NCBI RefSeq assembly: GCF_001669775.1
Contig: NZ_LXWK01000016.1
Span: 124,001-188,000 of the forward strand
Source of the DNA: Rheinheimera sp. SA_1
Lineage (GTDB): Bacteria > Pseudomonadota > Gammaproteobacteria > Enterobacterales > Alteromonadaceae
Length of the DNA stretch: 64,000 nt
Direction: 5' to 3'
The translations under genes were made by a program, and so were the position numbers. The notes beneath the pieces are model-generated. The model did not search any database. It had not been told where the DNA came from and was given only the letters and a program-made list of their open reading frames with translations. Below, in pieces: positions 57,364-64,000 of the stretch. Each line of letters opens with the position of its first letter. Positions within the stretch are counted from its first letter, which is position 1.

Positions 57364-57780
57364 ATGCGATTTCCACTGTTACTGATTATATGGTTTGCAC
57401 TGACAGCCTGGTCTAGCCAGGTTGATGCATCGGCTATGGCGCATTGCCAAACGCACGACACGGCCGCAGTTCAAGCAGTTCAAGCAGTTCAAGCAGTTCA
57501 AAACGATCACACAGCTCTGACCGAAGTTCAAATTCACGTTGCAGCCGATTACGCTGCAGATCAGCAAACCAATCTGCATGACTGTTGTGATCAGAGCCCT
57601 GATCAACAACATTGCAGTGGCAGTTGCCCCAGCTGTGATGGCTGTTCGACTGCACATGGCGCCGCAATGCCAACGGTATGGCTGATGAAAGCCACTATTG
57701 CCCAGCAAAAAATCCAATATTTCGACGATCTCTATCTCCGATCACAAAGTTCCGCCCAGGAACGACCTCCCAAAAACTAA
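57364..57780 (+). CDS. Cys/His-rich putative periplasmic metal-binding protein
   Basis: A 138-residue protein of unknown family. A signal peptide (about MRFPLLLIIWFALTAWSSQVDA) is followed by a Val-Gln-Ala repeat made by four copies of a 9-bp DNA unit, then a Cys/His cluster (HDCCDQSPDQQHCSGSCPSCDGCSTAHG in sum). AGAGG lies five bases before ATG 57364; a TTG three bases earlier is less likely. It is first of the plus-strand copper block and resembles in character CopL-type small Cys-rich proteins. Copper binding is inference. Confidence 0.7.
   Translation: MRFPLLLIIWFALTAWSSQVDASAMAHCQTHDTAAVQAVQAVQAVQNDHTALTEVQIHVAADYAADQQTNLHDCCDQSPDQQHCSGSCPSCDGCSTAHGAAMPTVWLMKATIAQQKIQYFDDLYLRSQSSAQERPPKN
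57466..57501 (+). repeat. Four tandem copies of a 9-bp unit
   Basis: GCAGTTCAA is repeated four times without error inside the Cys/His-rich gene and encodes AVQAVQAVQ-type repeats. In-frame copy-number change by slippage would keep the protein frame. Confidence 0.9.
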
Positions 57781-57945
57781 GCTCAGATCAACTGTTCTGA
57801 ACAACTGTTTTAAACATCAGCTTCGATGCTGTTTGCTGCCATATGCTTAAACCTTCGACGAAAACGGTATTTATGACCAGAATTTGTTGTTGTGTTTTCT
57901 AATTTTTAATTTCTGATCTAAAGCTAAATAATTGGGGATAACCTG

Positions 57946-58356
57946 ATGACTATTTTATTTAAAGCGCCAGGTGGTGAGTCGCAACGCGCTCTGTTGCCGC
58001 TGCTGTTGGCAAGCAGTCTGCTACTCATTGGCATGACTGCAATCGCAGCAGAGTCGGCGCCGACTCTGCTGCTACCGAATGTACTGACGATAGCGAATTC
58101 AGGCGCTGAATCGGCCGGGTTTCATGCTGCGCAGCCGATGCCAAAACAATCAATCACCATGCCGGAAATCGGTAATTGGCAAGACGCCAACACCAGAGTA
58201 AAAGAACTTGGTGGCTGGATGTTCTACGCCAGTGAAGTTGATGCTGGGCATGATCTACCAAGACAGCCTTCAAAGCATCATTCAAAGAATCATCCGATGC
58301 ATCATCACGCCGACAAAACACCAAAGCCGGCGACACCGGTGAAGGACCAGCCATGA
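57946..58356 (+). CDS. His-rich exported protein upstream of the TolC-family gene
   Basis: A 136-residue protein, family not recognised. It has a hydrophobic segment at about 15-34 (ALLPLLLASSLLLIGMTAIA, a signal peptide), a short conserved-looking WQDANTRVKELGGWMFYASE segment and a His/Lys-rich C-terminus (KHHSKNHPMHHHADK). It overlaps the TolC-family gene start by four bases, so the two are co-translated. Position and His-richness suggest a metal, probably copper, chaperone for the efflux and oxidase system. The 165 bp before it have no other gene. Confidence 0.75.
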   Translation: MTILFKAPGGESQRALLPLLLASSLLLIGMTAIAAESAPTLLLPNVLTIANSGAESAGFHAAQPMPKQSITMPEIGNWQDANTRVKELGGWMFYASEVDAGHDLPRQPSKHHSKNHPMHHHADKTPKPATPVKDQP

Positions 58357-59756
58357 ACCATCAAAAATATGTGCCACTGCTATTAAGCACTTTGCTGCTG
58401 ACACTAAGCGGCTGCGCAGTGAATAGCGGCGACGATATTGCTGTTATTAATAAGCAATTACAAAGTGTGACGACACATTCACTGCAGCAGCCGTTGACGA
58501 GTGCAGAGCAAGAAACTGCAGCCGCCAGAGTGCGCCAGTTACTACAACAACCGATTACACTGCAGCAAGCGGTCGAAATTGCCATTTTGAATAACCCGGA
58601 GATCCAGGCTGAACTTTGGTCGTTGGGGATTGCACAGGCCGATTTACGCCAGCTATCGACCATGCCCAATCCTGGAGTGAAAATCACCCGCGAAACCGGT
58701 AGTGATGGCAGTACGGAACTTGAGTTTGGCTTTAACTTGTTGGCGCTGTTGACGTTGCCAACAGTTCGCGATTTGGCGTTGCAGGATTATTCGATGGCGC
58801 GGCTTGCCACGGCGCAGCGGATTGCGCTGATCATTCACAACACCAAACTGGCTTACTGGCATGCTGTGGCGGCGGCTGAGGTACTTACTTTTGTTGAAAA
58901 AGTACAGCAGAGCACCGAAGCCAGCGCTGAACTGGCGAAACGGATGGCCGCCACCGGCAATTTTAATAAACTGCAGTTTTTACGGGAGCAAAGCTTTTTA
59001 AGCGATAGCACGCTGAATCTGGTGTTGGCGCGTCAGGCTTTGTATAGCAGCCGCGAAAAACTCAAACGCCAGCTTGGCTTATGGCAAAACGATGAATTGC
59101 TAAAACTGCCACAACGACTACCTGAAGTGCCGGTTGAGCGACCGCCTATCGCTGAAATTGCTAAAACCGCGCAACAAAGTCTGGATCAACGGCTCGATGT
59201 GCAATTGGCAAAAATGCAGTTAATCCGGCTTGCCGATCAGGCAGGACTCACGCGAGCCACCCGGTTAGTGAATGTATTTTCAGCGGAAGTTGCCGGGAAT
59301 TTGCAACATTCCGATGAACGTAGTTACAGCCTGATTTTCGAATTACCCTTGTTTGACGCTGGCCAACATTGGCTAAAACGAGGCGAAGCGCAATATCAAC
59401 AAGCCGTCGCGCAGGTCACCGCCATCGGTATTCAGGCGCGTGCCGAATTGCAGCAAAGTTTCTACAACTATCAAACGCAACACGATATCGCGCTGCACTA
59501 TCAAACGACAGTAGTGCCGTTGGCGCAGCAAATCGCTGAAGAAAACCAGCTGTTGTACAACGGCATGTTTATCAGTGTGTTTGAATTACTGGCCGATGCC
59601 CGCAGCCAAATCAGCGCCGTTACCGGCACCATCAATGCCAATCGTGACTTTTTGATTGCAACGGCCGAACTGGAAATGGCGCGAATTGGTACGCCAGGGA
59701 CAGATTTTCCGACGCCGTTATTACAGCCAACTAAAAGTAGCGCCGGTGGCCACTAA
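58353..59756 (+). CDS. TolC-family outer-membrane efflux lipoprotein
   Basis: A 467-residue outer-membrane factor. The signal ends in lipobox LLLTLSGCAV. Two TolC-type repeats with long coiled-coil helices follow (LQQAVEIAILNNPEIQ...; LDQRLDVQLAKMQLIRLADQAG...). It is CusC-like in layout and sits in a copper gene block. No RND pump or membrane-fusion protein is adjacent, so it must pair with components encoded elsewhere or act differently. Confidence 0.88.
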   Translation: MNHQKYVPLLLSTLLLTLSGCAVNSGDDIAVINKQLQSVTTHSLQQPLTSAEQETAAARVRQLLQQPITLQQAVEIAILNNPEIQAELWSLGIAQADLRQLSTMPNPGVKITRETGSDGSTELEFGFNLLALLTLPTVRDLALQDYSMARLATAQRIALIIHNTKLAYWHAVAAAEVLTFVEKVQQSTEASAELAKRMAATGNFNKLQFLREQSFLSDSTLNLVLARQALYSSREKLKRQLGLWQNDELLKLPQRLPEVPVERPPIAEIAKTAQQSLDQRLDVQLAKMQLIRLADQAGLTRATRLVNVFSAEVAGNLQHSDERSYSLIFELPLFDAGQHWLKRGEAQYQQAVAQVTAIGIQARAELQQSFYNYQTQHDIALHYQTTVVPLAQQIAEENQLLYNGMFISVFELLADARSQISAVTGTINANRDFLIATAELEMARIGTPGTDFPTPLLQPTKSSAGGH

Positions 59757-59815
59757 ACGTCTGTGGTGGACAACAAGCGGCTGTGGCCAATCATTGAAGA
59801 TTTGGGAGTTTTAGC

Positions 59816-61231
59816 ATGTATTCAAGAAGAGATTTACTTAAAAACGTCGCGGCCATTGCCGCAGGCGTGAGCGTTGCCGCTGTCAGCAAATCTGCGCTGG
59901 CGGCTATTCCGGAAGCGGTGATCCAAACGTCCCCCAATACCATGGGACCATTGCAGCCTAACAACGGCCGCGATTACAACCCGGTGGTCACGCTAAACGG
60001 TTGGACTTTGCCGTGGCGGATGAATCAGGGCATCAAGGAATTTCATTTGGTGGCCGAGCCGGTCATCCGCGAAATCGCGCCCGGTATGTCCGCGCATTTA
60101 TGGGGTTATAACGGCCAGTCGCCAGGGCCGACCATCGAAGTGGTGGAGGGCGATCGGGTACGGATTTTTGTCACCAATAAATTGCCGGAACATACTTCAG
60201 TGCATTGGCACGGCCAACGGCTACCGAATGGCATGGATGGCGTTTCCGGTCTGACGCAAAAGGCGATTGCTCCTGGCAAAACCTATGTCTATGAGTTTGT
60301 AGCGCGCCGCCCAGGCACCTTTATGTACCATCCGCACGCCGATGAAATGGTGCAGATGGCGATGGGCATGATGGGGTTTTGGGTGACTCATCCGAAAGAG
60401 CCGCATCCGCATATCGCTGAAGTGGATAGAGATTTTGTGTTTCTACTTAATGCCTACGACATTGACCCTGGCAGTTACACCCCAAAAATCATGACCATGC
60501 TGGATTTTAATCTCTGGACCTGGAATAGCCGGGCTTTTCCGGGCATTGATCCATTAGTGGTGCGCACCAACGACAAAGTGCGCATTCGGGTGGGCAATTT
60601 AACCATGACCAATCACCCAATTCATCTGCATGGCCACGAATTTACCATTACCGGTACTGATGGCGGACCGACGCCACCAGGCAGTCGTTGGCCGGAAGTA
60701 ACCGCCGATATCGCGGTTGGTCAGATGCGGCAGCTGGAATTTGTCGCGGATGAAGCAGGGGACTGGGCCTTTCATTGCCACAAATCGCATCACACCATGA
60801 ACGCGATGGGCCACGATTTGCCCAATATGATTGGTGTTGATCACAGCGGTTTGACCAAAAAAATTCAAACACTGGTGCCGGAGTATATGGTGATGGGCGA
60901 ACGCGGCATGGCCGATATGACCGAAATGGCGATGCCGCTGCCCGACAATACCTTGCCGATGATGACCGGCGACGGGCCTTTTGGCTCGGTGGAAATGGGC
61001 GGCATGTTCAGTATTTTAAAGGTACGGGACAATCAGCCTGCCAATAACTATCAGGATCCGGGTTGGTTTGAACATCCGGCGGGCACGGTCGCGAGCGAAT
61101 GGCAGGGTGGCGAACTGGCACAACCGGAACGACATGAAAATAGCGGTGGCCAGTCGATGCCGCTGAAGCACCAGCATCAACACAATATTGAAATGAAAGT
61201 GCGAAAACCAACCTCGCATGACGGGCACTAA
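59816..61231 (+). CDS. Tat-exported multicopper oxidase (CopA/CueO-like)
   Basis: A 471-residue oxidase with a twin-arginine signal (SRRDLLK) cleaved near ALA. Copper ligand motifs are complete: HWHGQ, HPHADEM, HPIHLHGHE and HCHKSHHTMNAM, the last giving the type 1 His-Cys-His pattern and axial Met. A Met-rich stretch near the C-terminus (MADMTEMAMPLPDN, PMMTGDG) fits Cu(I) capture. It probably oxidises Cu(I) to Cu(II) in the periplasm. A TTGGGAG ribosome binding site precedes the ATG. The stop overlaps the next open frame, but the real CusF-like start is further downstream. Confidence 0.93.
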   Translation: MYSRRDLLKNVAAIAAGVSVAAVSKSALAAIPEAVIQTSPNTMGPLQPNNGRDYNPVVTLNGWTLPWRMNQGIKEFHLVAEPVIREIAPGMSAHLWGYNGQSPGPTIEVVEGDRVRIFVTNKLPEHTSVHWHGQRLPNGMDGVSGLTQKAIAPGKTYVYEFVARRPGTFMYHPHADEMVQMAMGMMGFWVTHPKEPHPHIAEVDRDFVFLLNAYDIDPGSYTPKIMTMLDFNLWTWNSRAFPGIDPLVVRTNDKVRIRVGNLTMTNHPIHLHGHEFTITGTDGGPTPPGSRWPEVTADIAVGQMRQLEFVADEAGDWAFHCHKSHHTMNAMGHDLPNMIGVDHSGLTKKIQTLVPEYMVMGERGMADMTEMAMPLPDNTLPMMTGDGPFGSVEMGGMFSILKVRDNQPANNYQDPGWFEHPAGTVASEWQGGELAQPERHENSGGQSMPLKHQHQHNIEMKVRKPTSHDGH

Positions 61232-61299
61232 TGCACACAAATGGTACAGCCCAACGCTGCCGATGTAACCAAACGAATATATTCATAACGGAGTTCAAA

Positions 61300-61695
61300 A
61301 TGATTAAAAACAACAACCTCATGTCAGTAGCAACGATGTCCAAAACCCTGGGTTTAATGCTGCTGTTAAGCTGCAGTAGCGCCAACGCCATGCCGCATGA
61401 TGCCGTGAACCATGCGGCACATTCAGCGGTAGCACAAACAGCGAATGCAGCACAGCAAAAAACCACCGAACTCACCAAAGCCACAGTGCGAAAAATCGAC
61501 CTGGCGCAAGGCAAAATCACCTTAAAACACGAAGCCATCAAAAATATCGGCATGCCGCCGATGACCATGGTGTTTAAAGTCGCTGATCCGGCAATGTTGC
61601 AAGGTATTGCGCTCGATGATGAAGTGCTGTTTGCCGCAGAAAAACAAGATAGGAAGTTATTGATCACGGTACTTGAAAAACAACAAAAGCCTTAA
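61300..61695 (+). CDS. CusF-like periplasmic copper-binding protein
   Basis: A 131-residue protein from ATG 61300 (CGGAG ribosome binding site; the frame is open to 61231). A signal peptide ends SANA, and a His/Ala-rich linker precedes the CusF OB-fold (ATVRKIDLAQGKITLKHEAI...GMPPMTMVFKV). The His of KHE and both Mets of MTM match the Cu(I)/Ag(I) ligands of CusF, while the cation-pi Trp is replaced by Met. It likely carries Cu(I) to the oxidase or the TolC-linked efflux. Confidence 0.88.
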   Translation: MIKNNNLMSVATMSKTLGLMLLLSCSSANAMPHDAVNHAAHSAVAQTANAAQQKTTELTKATVRKIDLAQGKITLKHEAIKNIGMPPMTMVFKVADPAMLQGIALDDEVLFAAEKQDRKLLITVLEKQQKP

Positions 61696-61739
61696 TTCGT
61701 GGGTTAGAAACGTACTTGTCTTAATCTGGAAATTAGATG

Positions 61740-61777
61740 AAACTGGCTAACAATTTAAAATAAATTAGCCAGTTTTT
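61740..61777 (+). terminator. Terminator after the copper cluster
   Basis: Perfect 11-bp stem AAACTGGCTAA/TTAGCCAGTTT with a 14-base loop and five Ts, 45 bp after the CusF-like stop. Confidence 0.8.
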
Positions 61778-61823
61778 ATAAACTTGCGCATCACTACTGC
61801 CAATTTCAAGGAAAGAAATACCA

Positions 61824-62009
61824 ATGAAAAAAGTAGTCATTTTCAGTAAAAAGAAATCCTTCTGGGGCGTCGAGCCCGACATTGATTTACTTAACAAGCA
61901 AATTGAAGACGCCGAAAACGACGGCTGGAACGTTATTTCAGTTACCGCCAATACTAGTTTGTTTGGTGTAATTGCGTCCTATACCATCTTAATTGAGTCT
62001 GCGAAGTAG
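61824..62009 (+). CDS. Small DUF4177-like protein
   Basis: A 61-residue cytoplasmic protein (MKKVVIFSKKKSFWGVEPDI, AENDGWNVISVTAN). The layout of two strands, a helix with ExExGW-like DGW and a hydrophobic end resembles DUF4177. AAGGAAAGAAA lies upstream of the ATG. Function unknown. The family match is from memory. Confidence 0.65.
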   Translation: MKKVVIFSKKKSFWGVEPDIDLLNKQIEDAENDGWNVISVTANTSLFGVIASYTILIESAK

Positions 62010-62306
62010 TTTGGTTTTGGGTGTACGTTTTAGGTAAACCGCAATTAAGTCGGTTGCTTGTGAGTTTCTGGCTTTAGGCGTTTTTTGGGTGCAATACTGG
62101 TGTTTTGTTTCAAAATGAAACAAGAGTGGGCTATTACTGTGCCCGCACAGTCAAAACCGAACCGGCGCGGCCATTTACGAGATAACCTGTAAAAACGGCT
62201 ATTTACTCGGGGATTGAAAAGCTACTGAAGAAGCAATTTTGTATAACGAGGAGGAATGAGTTTTTTATTCGACTATTCAAATTTGTACGGAAAGACTCTA
62301 ACAACA
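62010..62306. other. 297-bp intergenic stretch at the border of the AT-rich end region
   Basis: No supported gene. A short frame from ATG 62116 (25 codons, MKQEWAITVPAQSKPNRRG...) lacks a ribosome binding site. Composition changes here from the host-like copper block to AT-rich DNA. Confidence 0.5.
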
Positions 62307-63026
62307 TCACTGTTTTTTGTAGTTAAGCATGTTTTCATAAAACTCAATCAATTTAACCTTTTTGTTTTCAAGGTTTTCGATGGCAGATTTTGCAAACTGT
62401 GAGAATCCATGAACTGAAATTTCAATTGATGATTCATATTTAGAGCCGTTAATGGAGGTGTACCAATTAGAAGTTCCGAACTCGTAACTTTCGCAAGATG
62501 GTTCTTCTTCGGCGCTCCAATTTAATGAGGGAAACCATGACATAGCCTTTCTCTTTTCCATTTGTCCTTTAATATTATCCGTTTGACCTGTAAATGTGGT
62601 CGTATTTTGATGAATAAAGCTGCAATTACGTATTAGTTTAACCTTTGTATGAAAATCGCTTTTGTCGTCAATTTTTGGTTTTCTCTGATTTAATTGATAA
62701 TGTTTATTTAAAATTTGAAGCTGGGTATTCAGTTTTGTGATGGCGTCTTCACAAGTTACGTAATAAGTAGAAACGTTAAATAAGGCTTTGATATAAAAGC
62801 GAACGTTAGAGCTTTCCATAAGGTAAGAAGCTCGTATGTGAGAGGGCTCAGTTGATAATTTTTCAGAAAGAACAGCTGAATGTTCTGACCAGTTTTTGAG
62901 TTCAACTGCTATAAATGAAATAAGATGATCTATGTTTTGTATCAAATTTGGATCTGGCAGAAGTTCACCAAATTGCGTTTGCATAGTTAAATTGTTGTCC
63001 CCAAACATTACATCAGCTAATTCCAT
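62307..63026 (-). CDS. Hypothetical protein, AT-rich gene
   Basis: A 239-residue soluble protein of unknown family. Strong AGGGAG ribosome binding site before ATG 63026. It has no signal or membrane segment and is rich in Asn, Lys, Ile and Ser, with a helical N-terminal half and a charged C-terminal helix. Codon use is AT-rich, unlike the rest of the window, which suggests recent acquisition. No function can be assigned. Confidence 0.7.
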   Translation of the reverse strand: MELADVMFGDNNLTMQTQFGELLPDPNLIQNIDHLISFIAVELKNWSEHSAVLSEKLSTEPSHIRASYLMESSNVRFYIKALFNVSTYYVTCEDAITKLNTQLQILNKHYQLNQRKPKIDDKSDFHTKVKLIRNCSFIHQNTTTFTGQTDNIKGQMEKRKAMSWFPSLNWSAEEEPSCESYEFGTSNWYTSINGSKYESSIEISVHGFSQFAKSAIENLENKKVKLIEFYENMLNYKKQ

Positions 63027-63136
63027 TTTTCTCCCTTAAGTCATTAATTATTAATGATATTTTAGGTAAATCACTTTTTTAATTTACTTAAATATTTACA
63101 TTTAGCTAATTTACATCATGACATGTTTTCCAGGAA

Positions 63137-63217
63137 GAAATCTTCGATTTCAGGCGGCCGTGTTACCGCCTTAGTCCCCGTTCCCTTCGGTCACTGCATG
63201 GCGCTTTCAGCGCCATG
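63137..63217. repeat. Three consecutive hairpins in the gap between two AT-rich genes
   Basis: GAAATC-TTC-GATTTC (63137-63151), AGGCGG...CCGCCT (63152-63171) and CATGGCGC-TTTCA-GCGCCATG (63197-63217). The segment is GC-rich inside AT-rich DNA and has no convincing open frame. It might be a recombination site, a structured RNA or a terminator cluster. Confidence 0.7.
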
Positions 63218-63281
63218 TTTGTTGCCTGCCAATGTTGAAATTGCTGACGGAAATGTCAGAAGGAATCAAATAGATGAGTAT

Positions 63282-63776
63282 TTAAAACGGTTTACCATCG
63301 TTAATTGGTACGGAATAATAACCAACACCATTGTAAGCGCGATACGCAACAGCGTGACCGATTAAAGCCTCTGACTGCATGGGAATTCCATCTTTTACCC
63401 ACTTGACTAGTGCGTACCCGATAATCTCAGTACTTGATGGATTATCCAACCATACACGTGTTGTAACCTTAGGGTCCAATGTAAAAGACATTGAGTTATT
63501 AAGGTCAACATCGTTATATGCAGTCACATTCGATGCTTTTAGAAGTCCTGCAGAGCTATTGTTGTCAACATCTGAAATTAACGTCCCGTCTTCCCTATAC
63601 ATTGAAATCGATACACGAACATTGGTATCTGTAATATTAGTAAGGTATATGAAATTCCAAGCATAATTTGAACTGGTAGTTCTTACGGAATAAATATGAC
63701 TAACGAGTGATGAACCAGATTCTGCGGAAACTCCAAAAGTTGCGATCACCAACAGTAATGTAATAAATTTTTTCAT
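63282..63776 (-). CDS. Hypothetical exported protein
   Basis: A 164-residue protein from ATG 63776 with a signal peptide (MKKFITLLLVIATFGVSA) and a beta-rich Ser/Thr/Asn-rich body (NFIYLTNITDTNVRVSISMYREDGT, TTRVWLDNPSSTEIIGYALVKW). The pattern suggests a secreted or surface immunoglobulin-like beta-sandwich. The frame is open to 63857, but the extra segment has no ribosome binding site. AT-rich. Family not recognised. Confidence 0.65.
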   Translation of the reverse strand: MKKFITLLLVIATFGVSAESGSSLVSHIYSVRTTSSNYAWNFIYLTNITDTNVRVSISMYREDGTLISDVDNNSSAGLLKASNVTAYNDVDLNNSMSFTLDPKVTTRVWLDNPSSTEIIGYALVKWVKDGIPMQSEALIGHAVAYRAYNGVGYYSVPINDGKPF

Positions 63777-64000
63777 AATAGTTCCATTAAATTTGAGTTT
63801 CTGTAAGTGCTTGAAACGCACAAGTATCATAATTGCAAGTTGAATGTATGGTGTCAATTTTAATGTTTAAAGGTAGTAAGCATCGTTGCATGACCAGATA
63901 CCATTTTTTTGTTGCTCGGGTTCATGTGTGACAAGGGCATTGACGGTGAAAGCGGCCAACAATGCCCCTATGGAAAAAAGTGATATTTACCAAGGTTGAT

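Noticed and set aside
63123-63365. 80-codon plus-strand open frame
   Set aside because: No ribosome binding site; it runs through the three hairpins and into the antisense of the exported protein gene.
1-64000. CRISPR arrays, tRNA/rRNA genes, insertion sequences, prophage
   Set aside because: Looked for spaced direct repeats, tRNA-like CCA ends, transposase motifs and phage genes; none seen.

Overview
The window is ordinary chromosomal DNA of a gammaproteobacterium. The gene order ubiG / gyrA / serC / aroA / cmk / rpsA / ihfB / lapA / lapB / pyrF, class Ia nrdAB with yfaE, a PEP-CTERM-like protease and a Shewanella-like chemosensory operon together suggest a Rheinheimera/Alishewanella-type aquatic bacterium. 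That placement is inference from gene content and protein character, not from a search. Nearly all genes look intact. The only fragment is glgP, which is cut by the window edge. I saw no tRNA, rRNA, CRISPR array, insertion sequence or prophage.

Layout. 1-13.6 kb holds metabolism and transport: glgP end, a Bcr/CflA exporter, a periplasmic solute-binding protein, a YdiJ-type D-2-hydroxyglutarate dehydrogenase, a VOC protein, a His-rich ZnuD-like TonB receptor with a Zur-like palindrome, a LysE exporter, a YaeQ protein and trhO. 13.8-25.9 kb is a large chemosensory locus in two convergent arms. The plus arm is response regulator, receptor, cheD. The minus arm is receptor, cheY, STAS protein, cheA, cheW, receptor, cheR, cheB, REC-EAL regulator. 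26.2-31.3 kb carries cytochrome b561-yceI and nrdA-nrdB-yfaE. 31.9-45.9 kb is the housekeeping block from a MupP-like phosphatase and ubiG through gyrA, serC, aroA, cmk, rpsA, ihfB, lapAB and pyrF to a K+/H+ antiporter.

45.9-53.7 kb is a murein-peptide region: an AmiD-like amidase, PxpB-PxpC, a PBP4-like DacB, an L,D-transpeptidase-family lipoprotein, an NlpC/P60 endopeptidase and an L-Ala-D/L-Glu epimerase. 53.9-57.2 kb has a secreted trypsin-like protease and feoAB with a Fur-box-like palindrome. 57.4-61.7 kb is a periplasmic copper-handling cluster: a Cys/His-rich protein, a His-rich protein, a TolC-family lipoprotein, a Tat-exported multicopper oxidase and a CusF-like protein. The last 2.3 kb are AT-rich with unrecognised genes and look like accessory DNA.

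Most interesting: the chemosensory operon seems wired to c-di-GMP and to its own CheY-P phosphatase. CheA contains two tandem MshEN-type motifs (the c-di-GMP-binding signature of MshE/GspE N-domains). A REC-EAL phosphodiesterase ends the operon. The first receptor carries a CheZ-like FQDxxxQ motif and an acidic-aromatic tail, while no cheZ is present. A second receptor ends in a CheR-docking-type pentapeptide and is translationally adjacent to cheR. Second in interest is the murein-peptide salvage locus with a perfect 18-bp palindrome in its divergent promoter. Third is a large structured inverted-repeat element between rpsA and ihfB.
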